Assembly: GCF_000281065.1 (NCBI RefSeq)
Contig: NZ_AKKK01000003.1
Coordinates: 62,001 to 126,000, forward strand
Length of the DNA: 64,000 bases
Origin: Arthrobacter sp. M2012083
GTDB taxonomy: Bacteria; Actinomycetota; Actinomycetes; Actinomycetales; Micrococcaceae
Direction of reading: 5' to 3'
In this document: positions 25,201-32,999 of the stretch, piece after piece
How the letters are laid out: every line of letters starts with the position of its first letter
How positions within the stretch are numbered: position 1 is the first letter of the stretch
Notes under the pieces: generated by a model
The model's input: only the letters and a program-made list of their open reading frames with translations
Told to the model about the DNA's origin: nothing
Databases searched by the model: none
Program-made: the position numbers and the translations under genes

Positions 25201-25654
25201 TTTCCTTTTCCTCAGGCATTCCCCGAACAGTAGTTGCCACCAGGATGTCCATCCTCAAGGGAAGGTCGGGCAGGTGAGCGGGGGCTCGAACCTCGTCAAA
25301 CGGTCTCCACGCGTTGTTTCGTAGCCTCTGGATGATTCTCTGGCAGAGGACGTTCTTTGGTTGGTCATCCTCACCCATGAAGATGCTGGCGAACACTGCC
25401 CCGGCCCGGAAGAACTGGGTTGGAAGGCAGTTTGCCGGGCTGCAGGCAACGGCTGTTCCATCAGGCATGTGAAATTCAACTGCGAATCTTGAGACGCGGT
25501 CCCGGAACTTCGCATTGAACATATTGTTTGACGCGATTGGCCAGAAGTTTCTGTTGGCCACCGTTGCGGCGACCGAGGCGACTACATAGGCCCCCGCCAC
25601 AGCAACGAGCGTCGTGCCCTTGTGGCAGTCAGGCGCACGCAGCACAGCGGCCAT
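25166..25654 (-). CDS. Small single-pass membrane protein (SdpA-like partner)
   Basis: The ~162-residue protein has one N-terminal helix (TTLVAVAGAYVVASVAATVA) followed by a soluble domain with FWPIASNNMFN and two nearby Cys (ACSPANC). The WP...MF pattern after the helix is typical of small proteins encoded beside HTTM proteins. The start ATG 25654 overlaps the ThiF-type gene by 26 bp; other starts are possible. Its order directly before the HTTM-like gene mirrors sdpA-sdpB. Function is inferred only. Confidence 0.6.
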   Translation of the reverse strand: MAAVLRAPDCHKGTTLVAVAGAYVVASVAATVANRNFWPIASNNMFNAKFRDRVSRFAVEFHMPDGTAVACSPANCLPTQFFRAGAVFASIFMGEDDQPKNVLCQRIIQRLRNNAWRPFDEVRAPAHLPDLPLRMDILVATTVRGMPEEKEIVYSYVPPTSQ

Positions 25655-26666
25655 TCCTGGCAAAATCCTCGAACTCCGATGCCAACTCCAGGGAGTCAAA
25701 CACCAGCCTCCTGCCGTCAAGATTGGTGGATCCGGTAAGCAGGTAGCGGAACACTTCCATGGCAGCAATGGACGCCACGATGGAGTTCAGTGGCCCAAAG
25801 CTTGGAGCCTGGTATGAGCTATTGAGATTTGTGGTGGAGAACGATGCCTTTGATTTGGTCCTGCCGTCGTTATCTGTCGCTGCGCATTGCAGGCAGGGTG
25901 TGATGCCTGGCCGTACTACCGGGCCTACCACTCCACGCGTATCTTGATATCCGGCGCAGGTGAAAGGTGTGCCGGTAGCGATGGACGCCTGGTTGGACCA
26001 CTCGAGCACTTCCTGGGGCGTGTCGGCGGAAACCACAACGAAGTCTGAGTCCCGAAAAACAGGTAAGAGATCTTCCACTCCGGAGATCATGGAGGCGACT
26101 TCCACCGTGTTGACGTCGGGGGCCCTGAGGTGAAGGTTTCTTGCAGCGGCCTGGATTTTGGGGGAACCGATATCTTGGGCCGTGAAGAGGTACTGCCGGG
26201 TCAGGTTGCTTTCTTCTACAGTGTCTCCGTCGACCAGGACAATGGAACCTACGCCTGCTGTTGCAAGTTGCATGGCCACGTTTGTTCCGATTCCACCCAC
26301 GCCGATCAGCGTGACCTTTCGGTTGCGCAGCAGATCGCTGGCCCCGGGGCCGGTGCTGTGTGCGAGTTCAAAGTACAGGTCATGGCGGCTGTACCGGCCG
26401 GAGAGGTCGAACCTGTACGGCACCAGAATCTCGGCCTCGATAAGTTCATCGACGATCGCTCCGGAGCCTTCGCCCAGCAGGAGTTGGGCCTTGCCTCCCA
26501 AGTCGTCGAGTGTCCGTGGCTGTGAAGCGAAGCTGAGTAGTTCAGCCAGCCCGTCTGGAGCGTCCTCGATTTCGATCGCGTTGGGCGGTGCCAATCCGAT
26601 CTGCACGGCCGTTTCCGTGGTGATGACCGGTAGCGACTGCTTGAGCGAGTAGGTTACGGCTGCCAA
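25629..26666 (-). CDS. ThiF/E1-like adenylating enzyme (MccB-like)
   Basis: The 345-residue protein has an N-terminal ~85-residue peptide-clamp-like region, then an E1 Rossmann core: GVGGIGTN at 122-129 for ATP, VDGDTVEESNLTRQ at 145-158, and two zinc-binding CxxC pairs (258/261 and 341/344). MccB enzymes share this fold and AMPylate the C-terminal Asn of their precursor peptide. TTG 26666 was chosen since GGAGG lies exactly 6 nt upstream. The 19-residue precursor ending in Asn is encoded 62 bp upstream. Other E1-dependent peptide chemistry cannot be excluded. Confidence 0.8.
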   Translation of the reverse strand: MAAVTYSLKQSLPVITTETAVQIGLAPPNAIEIEDAPDGLAELLSFASQPRTLDDLGGKAQLLLGEGSGAIVDELIEAEILVPYRFDLSGRYSRHDLYFELAHSTGPGASDLLRNRKVTLIGVGGIGTNVAMQLATAGVGSIVLVDGDTVEESNLTRQYLFTAQDIGSPKIQAAARNLHLRAPDVNTVEVASMISGVEDLLPVFRDSDFVVVSADTPQEVLEWSNQASIATGTPFTCAGYQDTRGVVGPVVRPGITPCLQCAATDNDGRTKSKASFSTTNLNSSYQAPSFGPLNSIVASIAAMEVFRYLLTGSTNLDGRRLVFDSLELASEFEDFARNGRCAACA

Positions 26667-26685
26667 TTCTTGCCTCCAATGATGA

Positions 26686-26714
26686 GTGGGGACCACGCGG
26701 TGCGTGGCCCCCAC
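26686..26714 (-). terminator. Intercistronic hairpin between precursor and ThiF-type gene
   Basis: Arms 26686-26698 and 26702-26714 pair over 13 positions with one mismatch and a 3-nt loop. It lies 14 bp past the precursor stop. A leaky terminator here would give excess short precursor mRNA, as is known for the mccA-mccB junction. No T-tract is seen, so it could instead be an RNA stabiliser. Confidence 0.5.
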
Positions 26715-26728
26715 TATTTATTCTTGGT

Positions 26729-26788
26729 TTAGTTGAACACGAAGTTCAGCTTGGAACGGCGCTTGGCCAGTCGCTTGAGCTTAAGCAC
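26729..26788 (-). CDS. 19-residue precursor peptide, microcin C-like, C-terminal Asn
   Basis: GTG 26788 preceded by AAAGGAG (26797-26803) at 8 nt opens MLKLKRLAKRRSKLNFVFN, then TAA. The peptide has seven Lys/Arg in the first 13 residues and a hydrophobic end LNFVFN. A terminal Asn is the residue MccB enzymes convert to a phosphoramidate-linked nucleotide, and the adjacent downstream gene is MccB-like. MccA of E. coli has seven residues; longer MccA-like peptides are known. The basic stretch could aid uptake. GTG 26797 is an in-frame alternative but overlaps the ribosome-binding site. Confidence 0.75.
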   Translation of the reverse strand: MLKLKRLAKRRSKLNFVFN

Positions 26789-26830
26789 TTGAATCACTCC
26801 TTTGTGTTTATAAACTTGTTGGACGGAATG

Positions 26831-26862
26831 AATCTACGACACTTGTCATCGATATGACAAGT
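26831..26862 (-). promoter_or_regulatory. Promoter and palindromic operator of the peptide island
   Basis: A perfect 9-bp inverted repeat, ACTTGTCAT-CGAT-ATGACAAGT (26841-26862), overlaps a minus-strand -35 TTGTCA (26855-26860). A TAGATT -10 (26831-26836) follows at 18 bp, giving a ~40-nt leader before the precursor GTG. The geometry fits repression by a dimeric regulator not encoded in the island. Confidence 0.55.
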
Positions 26863-26932
26863 TTGTCGATTATTTTTCTGCGTGTCGCTTCGGGTGTCCC
26901 CGCTAAGGGGTGTGCGGTATAGAGTCGAGGGC

Positions 26933-27496
26933 ATGTTTGAACTCGTCCCGCCGAATGTTGCCTTCCATCAGTCGTTCCTTGAGTCGCACCGTGAGTGGGC
27001 TGGCGTCCATCAGGACGGTGCCGCCGTCTTCATGGCGGACGACGTCACCAGTCCCGAGGGCTTCGCGGCTTGGGTGGGCATGTTATTGGACGCTGAAAGC
27101 GCGCCTGAGAAGGACGGAATTGTGCCGTGCACGTACCTCTGGATCACGGAGGGCCCACGCTACGTAGGGGCGATTGCGTTCCGGCACCATCTGACGTCGG
27201 CTCTCCTGAACTCGGGCGGGCACATCGGCTATGGGATTCGCCCTTCGGACCGCAGGAGGGGGGCGGCGACCTGGGCCCTGCGGGAACTCCTGTCCCGTTT
27301 GGCTGCGCAGGGCGAGCTGGGTGGGGCTCTGCCGGATCGTGTTCTGCTGACCTGTGATGACGAGAATTCGGCGTCGATTAGAACTATCGAGGGTTGCGAG
27401 GGGCGGCTCGAAGACAAGCGGACGGGTGAAGATGGGCGGCTTTTCCGCCGGTACTGGATTGACCTGGGAACACCTGCAGAACATTCCATCCAGTAA
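26933..27496 (+). CDS. GNAT family N-acetyltransferase
   Basis: The 187-residue protein has the GNAT acetyl-CoA site IGYGIRPSDRRRGAATWAL (residues ~104-122) and the conserved VLLTCDDENSASIRTIEG block. Start ATG 26933 sits 7 nt after a TAGAGT box, so it may be leaderless; a reading from 26882 lacks support. It is divergent from the peptide island, 144 bp from the precursor start. MccE-type acetyltransferases inactivate processed microcin C, so an immunity role is possible, but similar GNATs are common housekeeping genes. Confidence 0.85.
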   Translation: MFELVPPNVAFHQSFLESHREWAGVHQDGAAVFMADDVTSPEGFAAWVGMLLDAESAPEKDGIVPCTYLWITEGPRYVGAIAFRHHLTSALLNSGGHIGYGIRPSDRRRGAATWALRELLSRLAAQGELGGALPDRVLLTCDDENSASIRTIEGCEGRLEDKRTGEDGRLFRRYWIDLGTPAEHSIQ

Positions 27497-27500
27497 GCCT

Positions 27501-27533
27501 CGACGTCGGCACTCACCGTACGTGCCGACGTCG
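27501..27533. terminator. Hairpin terminator, copy 1 of shared motif
   Basis: Arms 27501-27512 and 27522-27533 form a perfect 12-bp stem. It lies between the convergent GNAT and GH13 genes. The first 15 bp are identical to a second hairpin at 30030-30044. Confidence 0.75.
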
Positions 27534-27539
27534 TGCTTT

Positions 27540-29831
27540 CTATTCGGTGACCTGGTCCTCCACTACCGGGTCCTTCAAGAGAAGTGCCGTGCCTTGGAAG
27601 GCTGGCAGTTCCAGGAAGAAGCTGTGGAGGTCATCCACTTGGCTGACGTCTTCGCCGCTGAACAGATCGTGGACGGTGGAGCCCGGCACAAGGTGCGACG
27701 ACTGGATGCTGCCCGCAATGTCCTGGTCCGAGAAGTTCAGGACCGTGACCTGTAGTGCTCCGTCGGCGAGCTGGTTGACCAGAACCAGTAGCCCTCGGTG
27801 GGAAACGTCGGGCACGTCCAGGAGCGTGCTGGTGGCGATTCCCGACTCTTCCCGCACGGTCAGGATCTGCTGGAGTCGTCGGGCGTAGGAGTTGGGGTCC
27901 TTCAGCTGCTCGGGCAGCGGACCGTAGAGGCTCCGGGCGCGGGGCATGCCGGCCAGGGAGGTTTTCGCGTCCGGGCTGGTGCCCATGAGATCGTGTGCGC
28001 CACGGTTGATCCAGCGGGTATCGCCCTGCGACGTGAGCTCGCGGACCGTCTCGCGGTCAAGCGCTGTGATGCCCGTGAGGTCCCAACCGGAAAGTGCGAA
28101 GACCCCAGGCTGCAGCGCGTTGTACATGGACAGGAGCACGTGGGCGTCCCGGACCTGTGCTTCCTGCTCCTCGCTGATGGCATCCTGATCCTTGATGCCA
28201 AGGGCCGCCATGATGAAGCTGACCGTGGTGCAGGCAATGCCGTTGGTGGTGAACACCGCGTTGTACGGTCCGTTCTCCCCCGTGAGCCGTTCCCGCATGG
28301 TGTTCTGGACCTTTTCCGCCACCTCGGCGCCGGTGAGCTCCTCACCGGCAAGTTCGAAGACGTCGTCCCTGTGTCCCGCGGCGAAGTGGAGCAGCTCGTA
28401 GGTCAGTTCGTCGTGGTTTTGGAGGGCATGGACCAACGATGCCTGGTCCACGCCGATCTCCATGGAAAGCCGTAGTGTCAAGCGCAGGAACTCTGTATCT
28501 CCGATGACCAGGGCGTAGTGATAGGCGGGCCTGGTGATGAAGTCGTAGGAGAGGTCCGGCCCGGACTCGGACTGGGTTTTGATGTCATCGATGGTGAGGT
28601 TGAGTTCCTGGAAGGAGAATCCGCCCACCTTGCGGATCATGGAACCAATCAGCTGGTTGGCCGCCTCGGACAAGGGGTGGCCCTCCGACCAGCCCGGTTC
28701 TTCCTCGGCGCTCTTCTCCACGCCCAGGAACCCGTTGGCATCAAGCCGGAGGGCGCCCGTTCCCAGGTCCAGCAAAGAGTGCAGGGCATCGCCAACCACA
28801 AGGCGCATGCCGGCGAACGTTGGGTCCAGCCAGTTGATGGAAGGCTGGCCGGCCTTGAAATAGTGCAGATAGACCCACCGGCGGGTCTTGCCCGTGGTGT
28901 CGATGATGGGCTTGGTGGCGCTCCAGTTGGTTTCCTTGACGCCGGGTTCGTAGAAGATGACGCGCTGCAGCCGGCCGATGATGTAGCCGGCCTTTTGCAG
29001 GGCCTCCTCAGCTGCCGGGCTGATGTTCACCGAATCCTCACCCTCGGGGACCTCGGGCAGCAGGTGCCAGTCCTCTTCGGGAATGTCCACCATGTGATAA
29101 ATGCCGGGGTAGTCCCGGAAGTTCATTTCGGCGAGCCGGAAGTCCGCGCCCTTGCCGGTGTGCCCGGGAACGATGTCGTCAATGACGGTGCCGCCGTGGT
29201 CATTGGCCACCTCGCACATCTGGCGGAACTCTTCCTCGGTGCCGAAGGCGGGGTCGATCGCCATGCTGATCCGGTCAAAGTGGCCGTCCACGCTGGGGGT
29301 CTGGGACCAGCCGCGGATGCCACCGGCCAGCTTGACCGGTCCGGTGTGCAGGCCCCGGATGCCGATCTCGCTGAACGCGTCCCAGAGTGCGGGATCGCCC
29401 AACGCCGAAAGGAAGGACTGTCCGTCCTTGGTGATGAAGGACAAGGGGTAGGCCGTGAACCAGACGGGTGCACGTTCCACGGCTGCGCGCGGATTCGGCC
29501 TGGCATAGGAGTTCTGCCACATGCTGGCCTGCCCGGACAACTGCCGGGCCATGGTGTTGGCGTCGCCCAACATGGATTGGTTCCTGAGCCAGTCCACGTA
29601 AGTGGAGTTCAGGCCGTCGAATTCCAAGGAGGGCCGGGCTGCGAAGAATTGCCGCCTCCGGGCGATCGGCCGCAGTGCCTTGGGGCGAGCTGGATAGAAC
29701 TGTTCGTCAAACGTGATTTCCGCTGGTTCGCTTGCGGTTTCATCGGGCGTTTCCTGTGGCGTCTCCTCCGGATTTTCTTCCGAAGTTTCGCTGTTTTCTG
29801 ACACGCTCTCGTTGACTGCAGGCTCCCGCAC
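27540..29831 (-). CDS. GH13 maltosyl/trehalose-synthase-like glycoside hydrolase
   Basis: The 763-residue alpha-amylase superfamily enzyme shows the GH13 core: [10 protein letters not shown] (region I, ~217-226), [12 protein letters not shown] with nucleophile Asp364, FSFQEL with acid/base Glu409, and QNHDELTYE with Asp474. It has an acidic, Glu/Ser/Pro-rich 40-residue N-terminal tail not part of the catalytic domain and a C-terminal beta domain. Closest in layout to TreS (maltose-trehalose interconversion), though the exact reaction is inferred. GTG 29831 follows AAAGGAGAA. The gene is flanked by two related hairpins. Confidence 0.82.
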   Translation of the reverse strand: MREPAVNESVSENSETSEENPEETPQETPDETASEPAEITFDEQFYPARPKALRPIARRRQFFAARPSLEFDGLNSTYVDWLRNQSMLGDANTMARQLSGQASMWQNSYARPNPRAAVERAPVWFTAYPLSFITKDGQSFLSALGDPALWDAFSEIGIRGLHTGPVKLAGGIRGWSQTPSVDGHFDRISMAIDPAFGTEEEFRQMCEVANDHGGTVIDDIVPGHTGKGADFRLAEMNFRDYPGIYHMVDIPEEDWHLLPEVPEGEDSVNISPAAEEALQKAGYIIGRLQRVIFYEPGVKETNWSATKPIIDTTGKTRRWVYLHYFKAGQPSINWLDPTFAGMRLVVGDALHSLLDLGTGALRLDANGFLGVEKSAEEEPGWSEGHPLSEAANQLIGSMIRKVGGFSFQELNLTIDDIKTQSESGPDLSYDFITRPAYHYALVIGDTEFLRLTLRLSMEIGVDQASLVHALQNHDELTYELLHFAAGHRDDVFELAGEELTGAEVAEKVQNTMRERLTGENGPYNAVFTTNGIACTTVSFIMAALGIKDQDAISEEQEAQVRDAHVLLSMYNALQPGVFALSGWDLTGITALDRETVRELTSQGDTRWINRGAHDLMGTSPDAKTSLAGMPRARSLYGPLPEQLKDPNSYARRLQQILTVREESGIATSTLLDVPDVSHRGLLVLVNQLADGALQVTVLNFSDQDIAGSIQSSHLVPGSTVHDLFSGEDVSQVDDLHSFFLELPAFQGTALLLKDPVVEDQVTE

Positions 29832-30025
29832 AGTTTTCTCCTTTACGTGGTCGCCGCGTCAACGCCGACCGTCCGAGGGGGTCGTTCAAGAGGTCACGTA
29901 CCCGGGCTTGCCCGGACTATTCATGCTAGTCGGGGGAGCCTGCCGTTTGTCTAACCCGGGAACAAGTAAGTCTCGTTATTATCTGCTGGGTTGACGTTGG
30001 CGGCGCTGCGGCTTAGCCACAACAA

Positions 30026-30065
30026 AGCCCGACGTCGGCACTCAGGTGAGTGCCGACGTCGGGCT
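30026..30065. terminator. Hairpin terminator, copy 2 of shared motif
   Basis: Arms 30026-30044 and 30047-30065 form a perfect 19-bp stem. It lies downstream of the small secreted protein gene on the minus strand. The core CGACGTCGGCACTCA is shared with 27501-27515. Confidence 0.75.
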
Positions 30066-30088
30066 CCAAAGGGTTGGGTGTGGGGATA

Positions 30089-30334
30089 TTAGTAGCGCCA
30101 AACCACCGTGTAGGCGTAGCCGTTGCCGTTCCTGACGCACCCTTCCACCAGGCGCACGTAGGAACCAAACCCAGGCCTGGCGGCATCCAGGTTCGATTCG
30201 CACGATGCTTTGGTGTGAAACCAATAGACATAGGTGCTGGCCGCCTCGGCGGGGGCGGCCAGGGCAATTCCTCCACCCGCAAGAATGGCGGTAGCCGCAA
30301 AGACGGATGCAATTTTCTTTTTGAATTTATTCAT
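30089..30334 (-). CDS. Small secreted cysteine-pair protein
   Basis: The 81-residue precursor has a clear Sec signal peptide: basic MNKFKKK, hydrophobic core, and cleavage after AEA near residue 31. The mature ~50 residues contain two Cys (SCESNL and EGCVRN) that could form one disulfide, and are aromatic-rich at the end (YAYTVVWRY). No family is recognised. The 5' end is AT-rich compared with its neighbours. TAGTCT lies exactly 6 nt upstream of ATG 30334, suggesting a leaderless transcript. It could be a small secreted effector or enzyme inhibitor. Confidence 0.75.
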   Translation of the reverse strand: MNKFKKKIASVFAATAILAGGGIALAAPAEAASTYVYWFHTKASCESNLDAARPGFGSYVRLVEGCVRNGNGYAYTVVWRY

Positions 30335-30346
30335 TTCGATAGACTA
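30334..30346 (-). promoter_or_regulatory. Leaderless promoter of the small secreted protein
   Basis: On the minus strand TAGTCT (30341-30346) is 6 nt before ATG 30334, with no Shine-Dalgarno. Confidence 0.45.
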
Positions 30347-30446
30347 AGCAGCGGGGTGGAGGCAGTCAACGGTTCCCGGAACCGCCAAGGACCCTACCGA
30401 TCAACAGCCGGGAGCCGGTACCGTGACTCGTGGAGATCGGAGAACA

Positions 30447-31430
30447 ATGAAAATCGTCGTGATCGGCGGCAGCGGCCATATCGGGTCCTTCCTTGTCCCC
30501 AGGCTCGTGCGGGGCGGCCACGAGGTCATCAACATTAGTCGTGGGACCAGTGCGGCATACGTTGATGCGCCCGAGTGGCAGCAGGTCCGGCAAGTCACTG
30601 CGGACCGCCACCTTGAGGACCGGGAGGGCACCTTCGGTGACCGGGTCGCGGACATGCGTGCCGACGTCGTGGTTGACCTGGTGTGCTTCACGCTCGAATC
30701 CGCCACGGCTCTGGTGAACCGGCTGCGCGGCGAGGCGGGGCATCTGCTGCATTGCGGGTCGATCTGGCGTTATGGTGCCAGCCGGAAGCTGCCCATCTCA
30801 GAGGGGGCGGACTCCACCGCGGAGCCGCTGGATGAATACGGCATCCAGAAGCGCGATATTGCCCGGATGCTGAAGGATGAGACGGCCTCCGGAGGGCTGA
30901 TAACTACGTCGCTGCACCCCGGCCACATTGTGGGTCCCGGATGGCATCCCGTGGGTCCGCTCGGAAATTTCGATCCCTCTGTGTGGCAAAAGATCGCGGC
31001 CGGACAGCCACTGCAGATTCCGGGAGGTGGCACAGAACTGATGCACCACGTCCATGCCGACGACCTCGCGCAGGCCTTCGAGAAAACAATCCAGCGCCGC
31101 GAAGCGGCCGCCGGCGAGGACTTCAACATTGTTGCTCCGTCCGCCCTGACAGTTCGTGGCTACATGGAAATCGCGGCGTCGTGGTTCGGGCGGGAGCCCC
31201 ACTCGGAGATGGTCAGTTGGAAGGACTTCCGCGAAACCACCACGCCCGAACATGCAGACACGAGCTGGGCCCACCTCTCCCGCAACCACTGCCTCACCAT
31301 CGAAAAAGCCAGGTCGCTCCTGGGCTACGCCCCCCGCTACGAGCCGGAACAGGCCGTTCGTGAGGCGCTGCAGTGGCTTATTGGGAACAACAAGCTTCAG
31401 GTTCAGACTTCCCTTATAACCACGGCGTAA
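30447..31430 (+). CDS. NAD-dependent epimerase/dehydratase
   Basis: The 327-residue extended SDR protein opens MKIVVIGGSGHIGSFLVPRL, with the nucleotide-binding GGSGHIG at 7-13. It shows LLHCGSIWRYG and YGIQKRDIARML (catalytic Tyr/Lys region, here Y-G-I-Q-K). The family acts on nucleotide sugars or related hydroxyl substrates; the specific substrate is unclear. ATG 30447 follows GGAGA; upstream GTG starts lack a site. The gene precedes the LssY-domain gene by 83 bp. Confidence 0.85.
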   Translation: MKIVVIGGSGHIGSFLVPRLVRGGHEVINISRGTSAAYVDAPEWQQVRQVTADRHLEDREGTFGDRVADMRADVVVDLVCFTLESATALVNRLRGEAGHLLHCGSIWRYGASRKLPISEGADSTAEPLDEYGIQKRDIARMLKDETASGGLITTSLHPGHIVGPGWHPVGPLGNFDPSVWQKIAAGQPLQIPGGGTELMHHVHADDLAQAFEKTIQRREAAAGEDFNIVAPSALTVRGYMEIAASWFGREPHSEMVSWKDFRETTTPEHADTSWAHLSRNHCLTIEKARSLLGYAPRYEPEQAVREALQWLIGNNKLQVQTSLITTA

Positions 31431-31513
31431 CGCTCGCCGACTGGACTCGCCTATTGGTGTCTGTACAACAGCCACCTCAACCCCGAAGCTTAAGGAGCAG
31501 AGGGGGAGCATCC

Positions 31514-32830
31514 ATGTTCAAGGCGGCCAACAAAGGAGTGACGGACACCAGGCTCGACCACGCTTTCTTCGTCATGGGCGGAGTCGCCGCAGTATGGCTT
31601 GCATTCTTGTTGGTGGGCGAGAGCTTCCAGCTGGGGTGGGGGCAGGTGTGGTTCTACGTGGTGTTCTGGGCGTTCCTTGCCTACCTGCTGCTCCCACGGC
31701 TCCACCGGATCCTGACCACCATCTACGTACCGGGCTATTTCATTGGCCGGGCACGGACCAGCGACGGGCTCTTGGGCGACCCGGTCAACGTCGCCTTGCT
31801 GGGCGCCGAGCCCCAGATCCACGCCATCATGGAGTCTGCTAAATGGACCAAGGCCGACGACGTCACTTTCGCCAGCAGCCGGCGCATCATCAGCTCAACT
31901 ATTTTCCGGCGTAGCTACTCAGAGGCGCCCGTCAGTCCGTTGTATCTCTTCGATCGGCAGCAAGACTTCGCCTACCAACAGGAAGTGGACAACAACCCCG
32001 GAAAACGTCACCACGTCCGCTTCTGGCGTTGCCCCGAAGGCTGGCTCCTACCGGGTGGACACAAAGTGGATTGGCTTGCCGCCGGAACCTACGACCGCAG
32101 CGTCGGATTCTCTCTGTTTACGCTCCAGATCACGCACAAGATCGAGCAGAACACGGATGTGGAGCGCGACCACATCGTTTCAACCGTTTCGGCTGCGGAA
32201 CCAGCTGTCTCAGTCCAGGTCATCAAGGACTTCTCCACCGGATACCACTCACGCAACGGTGGCGGGGATTCAATCTCCACTGACGGCGACCTCCCCATCG
32301 TCGATGCCCGGAGCGTCCTGGTGCCCGCGGACCAGCTGCCTCGCCGCACAGACAGCAGGGACCGGCGGCCCGCGCCCATCATTGTGGGTGCCGCCCTGGT
32401 GGTGGCGAGATCCATTGCGGCCTTCGTCCTTGCCGTCACACTGTTTACATCATCGGACCTGGCCACGGATATCAGCACCGATGGCGAGGCCTTGGACCCG
32501 CAAGCCACGACGGCGCTCGTCACCGTTATGGGGCTGGTGGTGTTGGTCTTCGGCTTGGGTGAGGTTTTCCTGGCGTGGCGAATTTTCCTGGGCAGCAACG
32601 GGGCGCGGGTGATCGCGATGGCCCTGAGTTCCATCTCCATCCTGGTACAGGCCATCGACTACTCGACAGGGACCGCGAACCTCACCCTGGAAGCCGGCCT
32701 CGCCGGTCTGGCCTCGGACATCCTGGTGCTGTTGGCACTGTCCAGCCAACGGGCCAGGGTCTACGCCAAACGGCAGCGTGTGCCGGCGGTCCCGGTGTCG
32801 GTGGTAAGCCGCGGAGGGGTCAATTCGTAA
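31514..32830 (+). CDS. LssY C-terminal domain membrane protein
   Basis: The 438-residue protein has two N-terminal membrane helices, then an LssYc domain (ESAKWTKADDVTFASSRRIISSTIF..., PVSPLYLFDRQQDFAYQQEVDNNPGKRHHVRFWRCPEGW, ~residues 105-270), then four C-terminal membrane helices. LssY domains occur with type I secretion and phosphatase-like membrane proteins; no activity is established. ATG 31514 follows an AGGGGGAG run. A hairpin terminator lies 94 bp downstream. Confidence 0.8.
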   Translation: MFKAANKGVTDTRLDHAFFVMGGVAAVWLAFLLVGESFQLGWGQVWFYVVFWAFLAYLLLPRLHRILTTIYVPGYFIGRARTSDGLLGDPVNVALLGAEPQIHAIMESAKWTKADDVTFASSRRIISSTIFRRSYSEAPVSPLYLFDRQQDFAYQQEVDNNPGKRHHVRFWRCPEGWLLPGGHKVDWLAAGTYDRSVGFSLFTLQITHKIEQNTDVERDHIVSTVSAAEPAVSVQVIKDFSTGYHSRNGGGDSISTDGDLPIVDARSVLVPADQLPRRTDSRDRRPAPIIVGAALVVARSIAAFVLAVTLFTSSDLATDISTDGEALDPQATTALVTVMGLVVLVFGLGEVFLAWRIFLGSNGARVIAMALSSISILVQAIDYSTGTANLTLEAGLAGLASDILVLLALSSQRARVYAKRQRVPAVPVSVVSRGGVNS

Positions 32831-32923
32831 CGGGCTCCCGGTCCGCCCCCGCTTCGAGGCCGCGTCCCCACCACAGTCCGGTGCTGCCGTCGTATATGAC
32901 ACCCAAATTCGTGGGAGACGCAG

Positions 32924-32967
32924 CAACGGGCTGGCGACACCCGAATATGGGTGTCTCCAGCCCGTTG
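32924..32967. terminator. Bidirectional hairpin terminator
   Basis: Outer arms 32924-32934 and 32957-32967 (11 bp) and inner arms 32937-32942 and 32949-32954 (6 bp) are separated by a 2-nt internal loop. It lies between the convergent LssY-domain gene and the ridA-like gene. Confidence 0.7.
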
Positions 32968-32999
32968 GCGTGGCGCTAAAGCATCTGTGTGGCGGGGAG

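Noticed and set aside
26786..26797. Upstream in-frame GTG (26797) as precursor start
   Set aside because: It overlaps the AAAGGAG ribosome-binding site, so GTG 26788 is better placed.
28518..29801. 427-residue reading frame antisense to the GH13 gene
   Set aside because: Mirrors GH13 codons and lacks any motif or ribosome-binding site.
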